A stretch of DNA of 64,000 nt from Rhizomys pruinosus (Eukaryota > Chordata > Mammalia > Rodentia > Spalacidae), in assembly GCA_009823505.1 (NCBI GenBank), contig VZQC01005922.1, positions 343,747-407,746 on the forward strand, read 5' to 3'. This document shows, piece by piece, positions 21,913 through 34,449 of this stretch; position 1 is the first letter of the stretch, and each line of letters opens with the position of its first letter. The notes beneath the pieces are model-generated. The model ran no database searches, was not told the DNA's origin, and saw only the letters and a list, made by a program, of their open reading frames with translations. A program made the translations under genes and the position numbers.

Positions 21913-23021
21913 ATGGGAAAGTTGCAGGATAATCCCACACCAAGCTCTACCAACCCTGTGGAAGATTCCTACAGTGGGATCCCCCTGGGAATGGCCCAGG
22001 ACACAGATATTAGAAGTATAATTGTGAACGTACTTAAAGTACAAGATTGTAAAGAGCAAATCAAAGAATTAAGAAAAGAGAATGAAGAACTCAAGAAGGA
22101 CCTAGAGAGAGAGAATGACAAACTCCGGAAGGAAGTGGAGACACTGAAAAGATCCCATGCTGAAAAAGATAAGGAAACCAACCAGTGAAGCAAAGAGCTA
22201 CAGGAAGAGATTGAGAAGCTCCAAAAAGAAGTAGAAATACTAAAGAAATCAGAAGAGGAAATGAAAAAGGAAATCAAACACTCATCCAATCAAGAGGAAA
22301 GGAATGGAAAAAGCCTCAGAAGCAGAATGGAGGAAGCAGAACAAAGAATATCAGACCTGGAAGATAACACAGAACAACTAAAAACCTCAAGTAAAGATTA
22401 TGAAAATTTTAATTTAAAAATACACGAAAGTGGAAAAATCAGGAACTATGGGACACTATGAAAAGATCAAACCTCCACATCATAGGAATAGAGGAAGGAT
22501 AAGAATCCCAAGAGAATGGTATTGATCAGATCTTCAACAGAATAATAGATGAAAATTTCCCCAAACTAAAAAAAAAAGTCAAAGCAATACAAATACAACA
22601 AGCACATAGAACTCCAAACAGACAAGATCAGAAAAGAAACTCTCCATGCAACATCATAGTTAAAATGCTAGACACCCAAAACAAAGACAAAATCCTTAAA
22701 GCTACAAGAGAAAAGCAACAAATGACCTATAAGGGGAAACCTACCAGAATTACAACAGACTTCTCAGTGCAAACTATGAAAGCAAGAAGAAGGTGGAGCA
22801 AAGCATTCCCAGTGTTAAAGGACAATAGATGCCAACCCAGGTTACTACACCCAGCAAAACTGTCAATTATAGTTGAAGGAGAGAGAAAATCCTTCCATGA
22901 CATAAACAAGATGAAAGAATGCATGTCTGAAAAACCAACCCTTCAGAAAATACTTGAAGCAATTCAAATGACAGAAGAAAGGAGCAATCATCCCCAGGCA
23001 CCTAGAAAAAGAAATCAATAA
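21913..23021 (+). pseudogene. L1 ORF1 remnant, copy 2
   Basis: Start chosen at the ATG of MGKLQDNPTP. The first 91 codons are open: N-terminal region, then a strong coiled coil (KELRKENEELKKDLEREND). An in-frame TGA follows ETNQ at 22,186-22,188. The reading continues in frame as coiled coil to about 22,400, then frameshifts enter the RRM region (SNLHIIGIEEG-like). The last 119 codons (22,665-23,021) are again open and match the ORF1 C-terminal domain (KILKATREKQQMTYKGKP, then FSVQTMKARRRWSKAF). It ends 41 bp before ORF2. Confidence 0.9.
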
Positions 23022-23062
23022 AAGCATATCTGCAGAAGGAGAAACCTAAACCAAAACTGCAA

Positions 23063-25842
23063 ATGGATAATAAGGCAAAAGGAAGCAACACAAACCTATC
23101 AGTCATAACTTTAAATATTTATGGACTAAATTCCCCAATCAAAAGACATAGACTGGAAGATTGGATTAGGAGACAGAATCCATCGATATGCTGTCTACAA
23201 GAAACACATCTTACCTTCAAGGACAGGCACCACCTTAAAGTGAAAGGATGGAAAAAAATATCCCAAGCAAATGGTACCAAAAAGAAAGCAGGTGCTGCTA
23301 TTTTAATATCAGAACAAAATAGACTTCAAAATAAAAGAAATCAGAAGAGACAAAGAAGACCATTACATTTTTATCAAAGAAACCAAGAAGATTTCACAAT
23401 TATGAATATATATATGCACCAAACTCTGGTGCACCAAACTTTATAAAGACAATTCTCCAGGACGACAAGTCACACACTAACCCCAGTACACTCATAGTAG
23501 GGGACATCAATACCCCACTGAGCCCTTTGGAAAGGTCAACAGGACAAACAATAAACAGAGAGACATCTGAACTGAACGATATGATACACCAAATGTACCT
23601 CACAGACATCTACCAAATATTCCACCCTAATACCACTTTCTACTCAGTACCCGATGGAACATTCTCCAAAATTGACCACATACTGGGACACAGAAGAAAC
23701 CTCCACAAATACAAAAAAATTTGAAATAATTTCATGCATTCTATCAGATCACAGTGCAATAAAGCTCAATATCAACACCAGTATAAGCCCTACTATCTAC
23801 AAGAACACATGGAGACTAAACAACACACATTGAATAATGAATGAGTCGAGGAAGAGATAAAGAAAGAAATAAAATGCTTTCTGGAACTGAATGACAATGA
23901 TAATACAACACAACGAAACCTATGGGATACCTTAAAAGCAGTCTTAAGAGGGAAGTTTATAGCCCTGGTTGCCTACATTAGAAAAACAAAAAGAGCACAA
24001 GTGAACGTTCTAACACTGCAGCTAAAAGCATTTGAGAGGCAACAACAGATGAACCCTAAATGCAACAGATAGGAAGAAATAACAAAAATCACAGCAGAAA
24101 TCAATGAAATAGAAACAAAGAAAATAATACAAAAAGTCAATGAAATCCAAAATTTGGTTCTTTGAAAGAATAAACAAGATAGACAGACCTCTAGCCCAGT
24201 TAACCAAAAGAAAGAAGGAACAACTCCAAATCAATACAATCTGTGATGAAAAGGGAAATATCACAGCAGACAAAGAAAAGATCCAGAAAATCATACGGGA
24301 ATACTTCAAAAACCTATACTCTACCAAGTTTGAAAACCTAAAAGAAATGGATGAATATTTGAAATCCTGGGAATCACCAAAGCTCAACCAAGAAGAGATC
24401 CACAGCTTAAACAGACCCATAATATATGAAGAAATTGAAGATGTAATAAGAAGCTCCCAACTAAAAAAAGCCCAGGCCCAGACGGTTTCACTGCAGAATT
24501 CTATAAAACATTTCAAAAAAACTTACAACCATTATTACTGAAATTGTTTAGAAGGATACAAACAGAGAGAATTCTCCAAAATTCCTTCTATGAAGCCAGC
24601 ATCACTGTATTACCAAAACCAGGCAAAGATACAACCAAAAAGGAGAACTATAGACCCATCTCCCTAATGAACACAGATGCCAAAATTCTAAACGGGATAC
24701 TGGCACAAAAGCAGACCTGTTGACGAATGGAGCAAAATTGAAGATCCAAACTTGAGAACATACAATTTCAGCCATCTTATATTTGACAAGGGGGCCAAGA
24801 AGACACAATGGAGAAAAGACAGCGTCTTCACAAGTGGTGTTGGCAACACTTGTTGAAGAATGAAATTAAACCCCTTCCTCTCACCCTGTACAAAAGTCAA
24901 CTCCAGATGGATTAAAGACCTCAACGTGAAACTCCAAACTCTGAAGGCAATAGAAGAAAAGGTTGGCAGCAGACTACAAGACATAGGCATAGAAAAGACT
25001 TCCTAAATCAGACAGCAGCTGCACAAGAATTAAGGTTGACAATTGACAAATGGGAACTCACTAAACTCAAAAGCTTCTGTACATCAAAAGAAACAATCAA
25101 GGAAGTGAAGAGAAATCCCACAGAGTGGGAGGAAACCTTCACTGCAGAAACATCTGACAAAGTATTGATTTCCAGAATATATAAACTACTCAAAAAACAA
25201 AGAAGAAAGAAAACAAATGACCCAGTCAATAGATGGAGCAAAGAGCTGAACAGAGACTTCACAAGTGAAGAATTAGAGATGGCTGAGAAACATCTTAAGA
25301 AGCATTCAACATCACTAATCATTAAGGAAATGCAAATCAAAACCACTTTAAGATATCATCTTACTCCAATAAGACTGGCTAGGACCAAGAAAATAAATGA
25401 CACCAAGTGCTGGAGAGGTTGTGGGGAAAGAGGAACACTCATCCACTGCTAGTGGGAATGTAAACTGGTACAGCAACTATGGAAAGAAGTGTGGAGAACC
25501 CTTGGAAAACTTGGAATGAACTTGCCATCTGACTCAGCTATACCTCTCCTGGGCATGTACCAACAAGACTCATCCTACTGCAGAGATACATGCACAGTCA
25601 TGTCTATTTCAGCTCTCTTAACAATAGCAAGGAGCTGGAACCAACCCAGATGCCCCTCAACTGATGAATGGATAGAGAAAATGTGGTACATCTACACAAT
25701 GGAGTTCTGTGCAGCAGTAAAGAAAGATGACATCATGATCTTTGCAGGTAAATGGCTGGAGCTGGAAGATATCATGCTGAGTGAAGTAACACAGTCCCAG
25801 AAAAACAAACGACGAATGGTATCCCTCATCTGTGGATGCTAG
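23063..25842 (+). pseudogene. L1 ORF2 remnant, copy 2
   Basis: ORF2p normally supplies endonuclease and reverse transcriptase. The first 128 codons are open and show the endonuclease start: ITLNIYGLNSPIKRHRLEDW and the CCLQETHLT motif with the catalytic Glu. More endonuclease and linker pieces run to 24,540. At about 24,710 the frame passes from the early RT segment ([13 protein letters not shown]) into the post-RT segment ([12 protein letters not shown]), so the palm with its catalytic aspartates is missing. The C-terminal Cys-rich region is at 25,405-25,465 (CWRGCGERGTLIHC) and is followed by a TAG where the family has Trp. Multiple frameshifts. Confidence 0.92.
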
Positions 25843-26211
25843 TGCCAATTACCTAGTTGTAAGTATTTCTTGTGCACAGCCCCTTGACCTTTTGTCCAAG
25901 TAGTTGGGAGTGATGCATATTGGAAACAACACCAACAACAACAACAACAAGAGAAAGGACTGCATCAAAGAGCTGACTGAAGCAGTGAACTTCTGCTCAA
26001 AACAGTCAACTTCCACATGGAGAATTTTAAGAAAGACTGAGAAAGAGATGAAAAGCATGTTTCTTGTCCAGCCTTCTTCAAAAAAAAAAAAAAAAAAAAA
26101 AAAGCATGTTTCGCAGAATGCATGAGCTCTGGTAGGGTGGGGGATAGGGTGGGGGACACAGGTCTAGATTTGATTAGTAACATAATCTTGTACAAAAAAT
26201 ATATAATAAAA

Positions 26212-26942
26212 ATCCAACTTTTTTTAATTTTTAGCATGCAAAATAACAGACTTCTTTATGGCATTTTCATGCTTATCAATGAGAATGTTATAATGAGCCC
26301 CATTGAGCCTCCAAAGCAGAGTCATGACTTACATACAAATCTCTGACCTCAGGCAGGTCCCTCTGAGCATCAATGCCAACCTCGGGTTGCTACTCACCAT
26401 GTTCCTCCAGTGCACATCCTGATGACACGAGTCCTGTTACTTCAGAGATGAGAAAGCAATTCTTTGCCTTTACTGCAATCATTATTCTAATTTAAAATTT
26501 CAGAGTTATTTGTAATGGACTTTGGTTTATTTTCAGAATTTGTATCAGCATTTCAGGAGGGAGCCAATAGGTGACAGATATTCCCACAATACCCCAAGAG
26601 CATTAGCCTTGCTCCTACTTCCCACTCTACCCTCTAACCTACTGGTGTGGTTGCCTAGAACTTCCATATAGAGAAACACTCTTTTAAGGATTTTAGAGAA
26701 GTAACTGTATGACTTCTGCCCTACCTTGCTCCAGGACACATGAGAAGCTTCAGAGATTCCCTTGAGGAATCTGGGATTGTCTTATTTCAGGGATGCTATG
26801 TCCTGGCTGGATTAGTGCACAGCTACTGATCTTAGAGGCCCCATTATGTCTTAGAAGAACTTTCAGTAGACCTTGTGAGAGTGTGGCAGCCATCTCTGAA
26901 CTGAAGAGAAGGCACAGCAGGAGCCTCCTGAAGGTGTGTTGA
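26212..26942. other. duplicated low-copy sequence, copy 2
   Basis: Counterpart of 10,246-10,985. No gene recognised. Confidence 0.5.
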
Positions 26943-26944
26943 GC

Positions 26945-27118
26945 ATAGGGATTGTGGTGGTTTGAATGAGAATGTCTCCCACAGGCTTCTAGTATTCAGA
27001 CATTTTGTCCCCAGTTGATGGTGCTGTTTTGGGAGATCTTAGAAGGTGTAGCCATGGTGGAGGAAGTGTGTCACTGGGGGTGGGCCTAGAGAGTTCAACA
27101 AGCCTTGCAGTCTCCAGC

Positions 27119-27174
<56 letters not shown>

Positions 27175-27356
27175 TCCTGTATTCCTGGAAGATGTGAACC
27201 TCAGCTTTCTGCTCCAGCTCCTGCCACCATGCCTCCCCACCACAATGGACTTTAATTCGCTGGAACCCTCAATTGTAAGCTCAAATAAACTCTTCCTTTT
27301 ATAAGTTCCCTTGGTCATGGTGGTTTTATCACAGCAACAGAAAAGTGACTAATACA
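26945..27356 (+). repeat. medium-reiterated rodent repeat (type D), copy 2
   Basis: Counterpart of 10,990-11,430, here closer to consensus (ends CAGCAACAGAAAAGTGACTA). The CT array is at 27,123-27,173. Confidence 0.6.
27123..27173. repeat. (CT)25 microsatellite
   Basis: Uninterrupted CT dinucleotides; the homologous site in copy 1 is a longer, interrupted polypyrimidine tract. Confidence 0.95.
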
Positions 27357-27993
27357 GAGGTACTATGAGCTTTGTTTACTCCCTAGATTTTTTTTGAGAT
27401 GGCTTACTTCCTGAGCTTAAGGAACCTCCTTAAGCTGTTGGAGTCAGGTCTGGGAGAACATGGGTATCTTCCTGGCAACACCCAGGTATAATGAATGAGC
27501 TTGGTTCTAAATGGTCTGGGTACCACATCCACTGCTCCCTTCGCCAAGGGACTTCATCCTCAGGTGAGAAGACCCCTGCATGGGTTCTTCTAGGCACAGC
27601 AAACACAGAAGAATGTTACAAAGTGCCATCCCAGTGTCCTGTGGAAGAATAAGGACACATGCTCTGACCAAGGGTTTGACCAGAAAGACCTTTCAGGAAA
27701 AAAAACAGTCAGGCCTCAAATCCTTCATCTCTTTTGAATGCCTATCCCCTCCCTATCCTTGAAGGAGCAAAAGGGGCAAGAGTCAGGTGGAGCAGTTTAA
27801 GTGGGTGGCTGCCCCACCCTCTGTTCCACCCAGCTCCTACCCTCCAGTCATGCTCACCACTGTCTGTGGAATCCCAAATACAATTTAAATTAGAGCAAAT
27901 GTTTTCAGTAGGTGACAGATTGTGAGAAGCCATGTTGGTGAGGGAGACATGGGTGCCAGAGGGTGTTAGGAGAGAAGGAAGGTCCTTTTGGTA
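27357..27993. other. duplicated low-copy sequence, copy 2
   Basis: Counterpart of 11,431-12,068, nearly identical; no gene recognised. Confidence 0.5.
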
Positions 27994-28453
27994 GGCCTAG
28001 GGAACGAACTGTGGCCAAGGTCAGGAGTGACCTGTGGCCTAAGGAATGAACTGTGGCTAAGGTCAGGAGTGACCTGTGGTCTAGGGAAGGAATGAACTGT
28101 GGCCAAGGTCAGGAGTGACCTGTGACCCAAGGAATGAATTGTGGCCAAGGTCAGGAGTGACCTGTGGCCCAAGGAATGAACTGTGGCCAAGGTCAGGAGT
28201 GACCTGTAGCCCAAGGAATGAACTGTGGCCAAGGTCAGGAGTGACCTGTGGCCTAGGGAAGGAATGAACTGTGGCCAAGTTCAGGGGTGACCTGTGGCCT
28301 AGGGAAGGAACAAACTGTGGCCAAGTTCAGGAGTGACCTGTGGCCTAAGGAATGAACTGTGGCCAAGTTCAAGAGAGACCTGTGGCCTAGGGAAGGAATG
28401 AACTGTGGCCAAATTCAGGGGTGACCTGTGGCCTAAGGAATGAACTGTGACCT
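27994..28453. repeat. 42-46-bp minisatellite, about 10 units, copy 2
   Basis: Same unit order as 12,069-12,528. A tandem array that keeps the same unit number and variants in both copies argues for a recent duplication. Confidence 0.95.
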
Positions 28454-29033
28454 GCCTGATCTGAAACTAGAAATGGAAGAGAGCAGCAACTAGAAGGCCA
28501 GACAGCCACAACTACTGGGAGCCATCAGGAGAATGAAGAAGAGCTCACTGTGGATCCACAGTCTCCCTTTCCCAGCGCCTCAGAGTCACCAACTCTGAGC
28601 CTCAGACAGGGAACTGCCACCCTGTGGCTCACTCTCCACCGAGGGAACACAAATTTGAGTAGACCACTACATTTACACACTTGGGGAACTTCCCTGAGTT
28701 CCGAGTAAAACTCAAGTCACATCAGTCCTGAGTACTCTACGATAGAGAGTCCCCTTCATACTTCCTCCTCTCCCTCCTCTCACTCAGGGCCCTGGCCCGG
28801 CTCAATGCCTTCCTGCTTCCTGAAGAGGCGCAGCTAGAGCTGACCTTCTTGTTTCCTTGCTGTGCTTCCTGCAGGCAGGGAACTTTCTTCTACCCTCTTC
28901 ACAGAGCTCCTGAGAGAGCAGAGCAACAGAAATGTGTGTGTGGCTATACAGAGAAGACAACAGAGGAGAAGGAAGGGGTTGAGCAGAGGAGATGAATGAC
29001 TGAGACAGATCCAGAAGCAGAAAGAGAGAGAAG
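28454..29033. other. duplicated low-copy sequence, copy 2
   Basis: Counterpart of 12,529-13,111; no gene recognised. Confidence 0.5.
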
Positions 29034-29167
29034 CTTTTTCTTGTTGTTCTGTTTTGATATAAGTTCTCACTATGTAACCCTGGCAGCCTGAAACTCGCCA
29101 TCTAACCAAAGCTGGCCCTGAACTCACAGAGATCCACCTACCTCTGCTTCCTATCACATCTGGCCCA
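29034..29167 (-). repeat. diverged B1-type SINE, copy 2
   Basis: Counterpart of 13,112-13,248. Confidence 0.7.
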
Positions 29168-29344
29168 AGAAATTTTACCCTAAGGAATTGTTCCATTGCT
29201 TTTCTATCACACATGGACAAGGAGGCTGCAATATTTGAGGTGTCGAATGTCTCCTAAAAGCCCAAGTGCTAAAAATGGAACTATTAGGAGTCAGGGGAAC
29301 CTTGAAGGGATATTATCTACTGGTCCTTAGATCACTGAGGAGTG

Positions 29345-29680
29345 TGTTACTTTTGTCATTGTTATGGATAAAACACCTTGCAAAAGCAATGTAAGGGTTT
29401 ATTTTGGCTCACAGTTTGGGGGTACGGTCCTTCATAGTGAGCAAGTCATGGCATCACATGCCATCCAGAGTGAGGCAACTGGCAACATTGTTTTCACAGT
29501 CAGGAAGTAGAGAGAGAAGATTCGATCCAGACCCCCAGTCATGGCACTGTACTATCCACACTTAGTATCTTCCCACCTTGTAAGTCCACCTAGACAATCC
29601 CTCACAGGCATGCCCAGAGGTTTGTCTCCTATGTGATTCTACAGCCTCTCAAGTTGGCAGTCATATTAACCATCACAAGG
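29345..29680 (+). repeat. rodent dispersed repeat (type A), copy 2
   Basis: Counterpart of 13,420-13,770. It reads GGGTTTATTTTGGCTCACAG, nearer to the family pattern than copy 1. Confidence 0.55.
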
Positions 29681-29917
29681 AGTGCCTTGAAGTGGATTGT
29701 GCTGTCCTGACCCCTTCCACTTCCTGCCTATGAAGTAGGCAGTTTGTTCCAGTCCCCCCCATATCATATCACTCTATCATGCCCAGTAAAGACCCAAAGC
29801 AATGTGCGCACACAGTCTTTATTGGAACCCCCAAAATTCAGCTCTATAAAAACAAGTTAACTCCTTCAGGTTTTCCATTACAGCAACATAAAGAGGCCAC
29901 AGAGAGAGACAAGTTGG

Positions 29918-30105
29918 GGTCAATGAAATGTCTCAATGAGTAAAAGCATGTTTCACTCAAGGCCAATGACCTGAGTTCAACCCTGGAACCCACCATGGTG
30001 GAAGGAGAGAAACAACTCCTGAAAGTGTCCTCTGACCTCCGCATGTGTATCATGACATACACACACAGTCACTCATGAATAATAATAATAAATATAAATT
30101 TTCAA
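29918..30105 (+). repeat. B3-type SINE, copy 2
   Basis: Counterpart of 13,990-14,187: ACCTGAGTTCAACCCTGGAA, CCACCATGGTGGAAGGAGAG and a terminal AATAATAATAAATA tail. Confidence 0.75.
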
Positions 30106-31334
30106 AAAGAGAGTGTCAAATTCCTCCAGTGTTCAATGGTCAGAACCCCAGACTTCTCCCAACAGAGGGGGACCCTCCCCATCCTGAGCATGGCTGCTGT
30201 AACCAATGGCTGAGCCCCAGCGCATCCCCAAAGTGGCACAGGCCGCCTCTCTTTCCTCTTCTCTCAGTCTGTCTCTCTTGCCCTCTATTCTGCCATGCAG
30301 GACAGAAGGTTCTGTTGCACCTGCCCAGCCCCACCACAGACCTCTAGCAGGGATGGACTGTTGTCTACTGGGTTTTCCTGGAGTGCTACGAGAAAGACTG
30401 ATGGAGTTGGAGGGTGCTGGGGAGGGTGTGCTATGGACAGAGAGGTCTGTTTATACCACCATGGGAGGTGGTTGGGGCACATGAGTGCTATTTGACACAG
30501 ATTCTAACCACTTGCTCTTTTCTGTACCCCTTTTCCTGCAGCTCCTGTACTCATGCACATTGATATTTTATTTTTATTCAGTCACTAAACTTTTCTAATT
30601 ATAACCAGTGGGAGATAAACCACAGCCCACAGCTGGACACACATTCTGTTCATAATTAATTAGAACTAATTGATTAGATACCTTTACTAATGTGTGGTTT
30701 TATGGTCAGAGTGAAATGAAACCCAATCCACCCAGGAAGACTTTGCTCACAGAGAACCGATCAATGAGGGAGCCTGAGGACAGGCAGCTCAGCAGCACCT
30801 GGGCCAGGCCTTTACCACACATCCTTTCCCGGGGACCTCACCTGCAGGGCTGTTGCAGAGCTCAGAACTGCCTGACCTACATAGAGCAACCTACGGACAT
30901 CTGCCCCAGGTACCTGCCAGGCTAGTGCAGACTGTGGGGGAGTGGGAAGGCCCTGGGGAGCTGTCCCCTCCTTGCCCTGCCTGGAGTCTTCCAGCCTGAG
31001 AAGTCTCTCAGTTATCCAAACCTGAGTACAATCCCCACCCCATAGTGAACTTGGCATTTCGAGCTGACTATGGAGCCAGCCCACAAGCATCTATCTGCTG
31101 AGCTGAGGCAGGCACCGAGATCTGCTTCCAAACCTTGCTGGCTTGCTGTGGTTTGGTTTTCACTGACCTATTTCACATTCTGTTCAGCCTGTATTCATTT
31201 TTTATCTTTTCACTCTATGTATTAGGACCCTGGGATAAAGGGAAGTAAGAATTAATCAGGTCGGATTCACAGGGAATGCAAAGCCAATAGGCAGAAATAA
31301 CGAAAGACTTAGTATACCTAGTATATTGGTGACT
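30106..31334. other. duplicated low-copy sequence, copy 2
   Basis: Counterpart of 14,188-15,424; TAAT-rich cluster at 30,570-30,685. No gene recognised. Confidence 0.5.
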
Positions 31335-31685
31335 TTTCTCTTTGCTATGATAACATGCCTGACAAAAGCAAGTTAAGGAAAGAGGGGTCTATTTTGGCTC
31401 ACAGTCTAAGGATGCAGTCCATCATAATGAGAAATGCACGGCAGCCAGAGCTCAAGGCAGGTGGTCCCACTGCATCCATAGTCAGGAAGCAAATGAATGA
31501 TGGTGCTCAGCTTGCTTTTCAACCAGGGATGCACTATGGGAATAAAGAGTTGGGCTCCTAGTCCACTCCCTCCCCGCCCCACAGTGCCCTTCCCTGTGGT
31601 ATCTGGGTCTATGGAAGAGATACCTCCTGCCCCCTGCACACAGGATCAAGAGGAGTCTCCTCCTTTGGCCACCAAACTCAAGTCC
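31335..31685 (+). repeat. rodent dispersed repeat (type A), copy 2, second instance
   Basis: Counterpart of 15,425-15,800. Confidence 0.5.
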
Positions 31686-32340
31686 TGAACTTTATATGCT
31701 GACTGGTCAGCTCTGGGAGCTAGGAACACTGTGTGGACTTGCTTAGACTTGGGAAGAGGGGGACACAAGTGTCCCTGAGCCAGTGTCTACAGAGGCTGTA
31801 GACATGTTCAGCATAGCACTGCCTTCACAGAGTTTACATGATGGAGATTTTTCTGATTATACTAAAAAACATGAAACATAAACTAAGGCAGTCAGTCTCA
31901 TATCAAGGTTTCCACCATGGATTCTTCAAAATATTTTCTGCATGACTTTGGGGTTTTATTTCATTTCCAGAATTCTTTCTCTCACAACCCTTAGTCAGGT
32001 CTTGGTCCTCAGGAGACATTCAGCTAATGTTTTTAAGATTGAATCTCTCACTAGGACCTGAGGGTTGGCAATTCTGCTAAGATGGCTGACCAATAAATCC
32101 TAGGGACACCTGTCTCTGATTATCCACCTGAGTGGATTGCTAGCAATCAACCTCAGTCCTCGCACTAGCACAGCAAGCCTGAGCCATCTCTCAAGCCTGA
32201 TTTGAAATTTTTATTGCCGTCTTGCATTCTATAGGTTAAGAGGGGGAACCCACAGCCTAGAACATAGGCCAGGGCTTTGGGGGACTGGAAATTTCACTCC
32301 GCCCATCCAATAAAAGGGCACCTCATTTTTTTCTTCTATT
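31686..32340. other. duplicated low-copy sequence, right edge of copy 2
   Basis: Counterpart of 15,801-16,445; meets the L1 3'UTR at about 32,343. Confidence 0.5.
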
Positions 32341-34449
32341 ACTTCTTTATTTTTTCATTTTTTAACAATAAGTAATAATTTATGAGTACAAGCATCCTTC
32401 ATGTAAAACCAATTTGCAAGCAGTTGTGCCCAAACCCACATGGCAAATGGGTCCCACCATCCAACTGGGGGGTCTTGTATGTATAGTCAAGGTGATAAAA
32501 TAAGCATCCAGTCTATATTGCTGTAGTTTCACCATTTACCCCAATCGCAGCCCTTACATTCTACCATGCACCCTCTTCCACAGATTGTTCCCTAGGCTTA
32601 GAAAAGGGGCACAGTTGGATAAGAAGCAAAACAGTCTACTTTCTCTGGAGGTGTCGTCTTGGACTCTGGTCAATTCTGGCTGTTTCCTTTCACGGGCTGA
32701 CAGTTTGTCCAGGAATAACCTTTCAATCCTACTAATGAAGCACAAGCAATTAGATATATAGGTATTTAAACAGTACTAATTGTTATGATAGGTTACTTTG
32801 GTATAAACACAGATGTTTGGATGGTATGTTAATCCATGAATTATGTTTTTTCTGTAAAACATGACAGGGTCTTACTGTGGCTTACAAAATCTCCTAACCA
32901 CTAGAGGATGTAAGCTTGTGGCATCAGCCATGGGTTATTCCTCCAAGGAGAGAGCTAATAGCCAATTAGATTTGGGATACACAGACATAAGGCTGCCACT
33001 GCTGCACAGTATTTCCAGGCAGGTGAGGTGTAGCTGGTGCTGATGGAAGAGTCTTGCTTGACTCAAGGAGACCTATATTTGCTGTATTGGTTTGGTGGCC
33101 TTTGGTAACACTCTCTGGTATTCCAGAGACCAACTGTACATTTGCAAGTGCAGTCTCAAAACATCTTTCCCATGCTTACATCAGGTCTTCGACAGCAGGT
33201 CCTTATCACCTCTCTTCTTGCAGGTATCCCAGTTTACAGGCAAGAAGCCTTTACCTTTGGGGGGGGGGGCTTGGATCCCCTGGCCAACATCTCCTTGGTA
33301 GAATAATCCATTGCTGATGTCAGAGTTCCTGTATTAATATATTTTGCTTAAATGCACAGCTTAAGGAGACTTTAGTATTATATTTGGTTCTGAATAGAGA
33401 ATATTCTTTTCACAGTTCCTATGTCTATTAGTCAATTAAAGAAGGCAGTTTTACTGGTTTTATAAGAGATTACCTCTCTAACAGTTGGCTCCAATTTACA
33501 GTTAGAGAACGACCTCATCATCAGCATATTCCTCCTTGTTCTATGAAGGGGAGGTAAGAAAGTCTCTCATATTAAAACTTTGCAGCACCTAGAAGGTAAG
33601 TTTTGTTAGGACTCATTATAAACAGTTGTTACAAATAGGATCCACAGAGAGATTTGATGCCTTTAGCAGTCTGATGCTTTTCTTCCTTTCAATGTTCAAA
33701 TGGGCCAACCTTTCTGCTGGCACTTCCTGGTACATCCTACACAATGCAAAGCTGTGTCTTTTCTTTCTCAGCCGTTAAGTTGGTGACGTTTTGACCTGTT
33801 GGAACATACAAATCTTTTCCCGTAGTTAGTTTTAAGATTTGAATTGCAAAGTTTTTGACAAAAAGGTTTCATATATATCTGTATCCCCCCTTTTTATTTT
33901 AGGTTTTTGTTTTTTGACCCATGAGTCTCAAAAAGGCAGTTGTATTACACATACCTATAGGCTGGAATCAAGGCGCAGATTTCATCAAATTCACCCAAGC
34001 TGTTTTGGGTGACTGTATGTGGTTAACTTGGGAAGCAAACTTAATTTTTTAAGTTAAATCATCCTACAGGTAAAAGAGAATGCTACAAGATGATACTGTA
34101 CAACAGAAAAATTATAGAGAACATTTGTATGTGCCAATCCCAAAGTTATTGTTATACAGATTTTAAGTAAAACAAATGTGGACAACAACAATTTATATTT
34201 CCAATTAACTCAGGTGCATTACCGTTTTTATCAGAACCTTTAAACCAATGTTGTTTAATATACACATATTTACTTTTACTAAGTCCTAAAACACCATGTA
34301 ACCTGTAGACAGAGTCTGGGCAAAATTGGATACTTGTTGAACTCACGTCAATTAAATATACATTAATCAAATATACACCCGTGTCCCTCTCCTGCCTCTC
34401 CCACCCCTCCCGATTCACCATTTCAGTCAGTTTTCTGATGCAGTCTTTC

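Larger units (their letters stand above)
21371..26211 (+). mobile_element. LINE-1 in duplication copy 2
   Basis: Same insertion as 5,472-10,245. Two 5' monomers (motif starts 21,371 and 21,549, spacing 178), TATA-like TATAAAA at 21,515-21,521, ORF1 remnant 21,913-23,021, ORF2 remnant 23,063-25,842, short 3'UTR of about 370 bp with an A-run (26,080-26,102), a G-rich tract (26,135-26,160) and terminal AATAAAAA. Frames are longer here than in copy 1. The RT core is deleted at about 24,707-24,722, as in copy 1. Confidence 0.95.
18959..32340 (+). repeat. Segmental duplication, copy 2
   Basis: Direct copy of 3,067-16,445 in the same order and orientation. The intervening spacer is 2.5 kb, so the two copies are not strictly abutting. 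Copy 2 is closer to family consensus inside the repeats, which suggests copy 1 carries more sequence errors or more real decay there. Confidence 0.95.
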
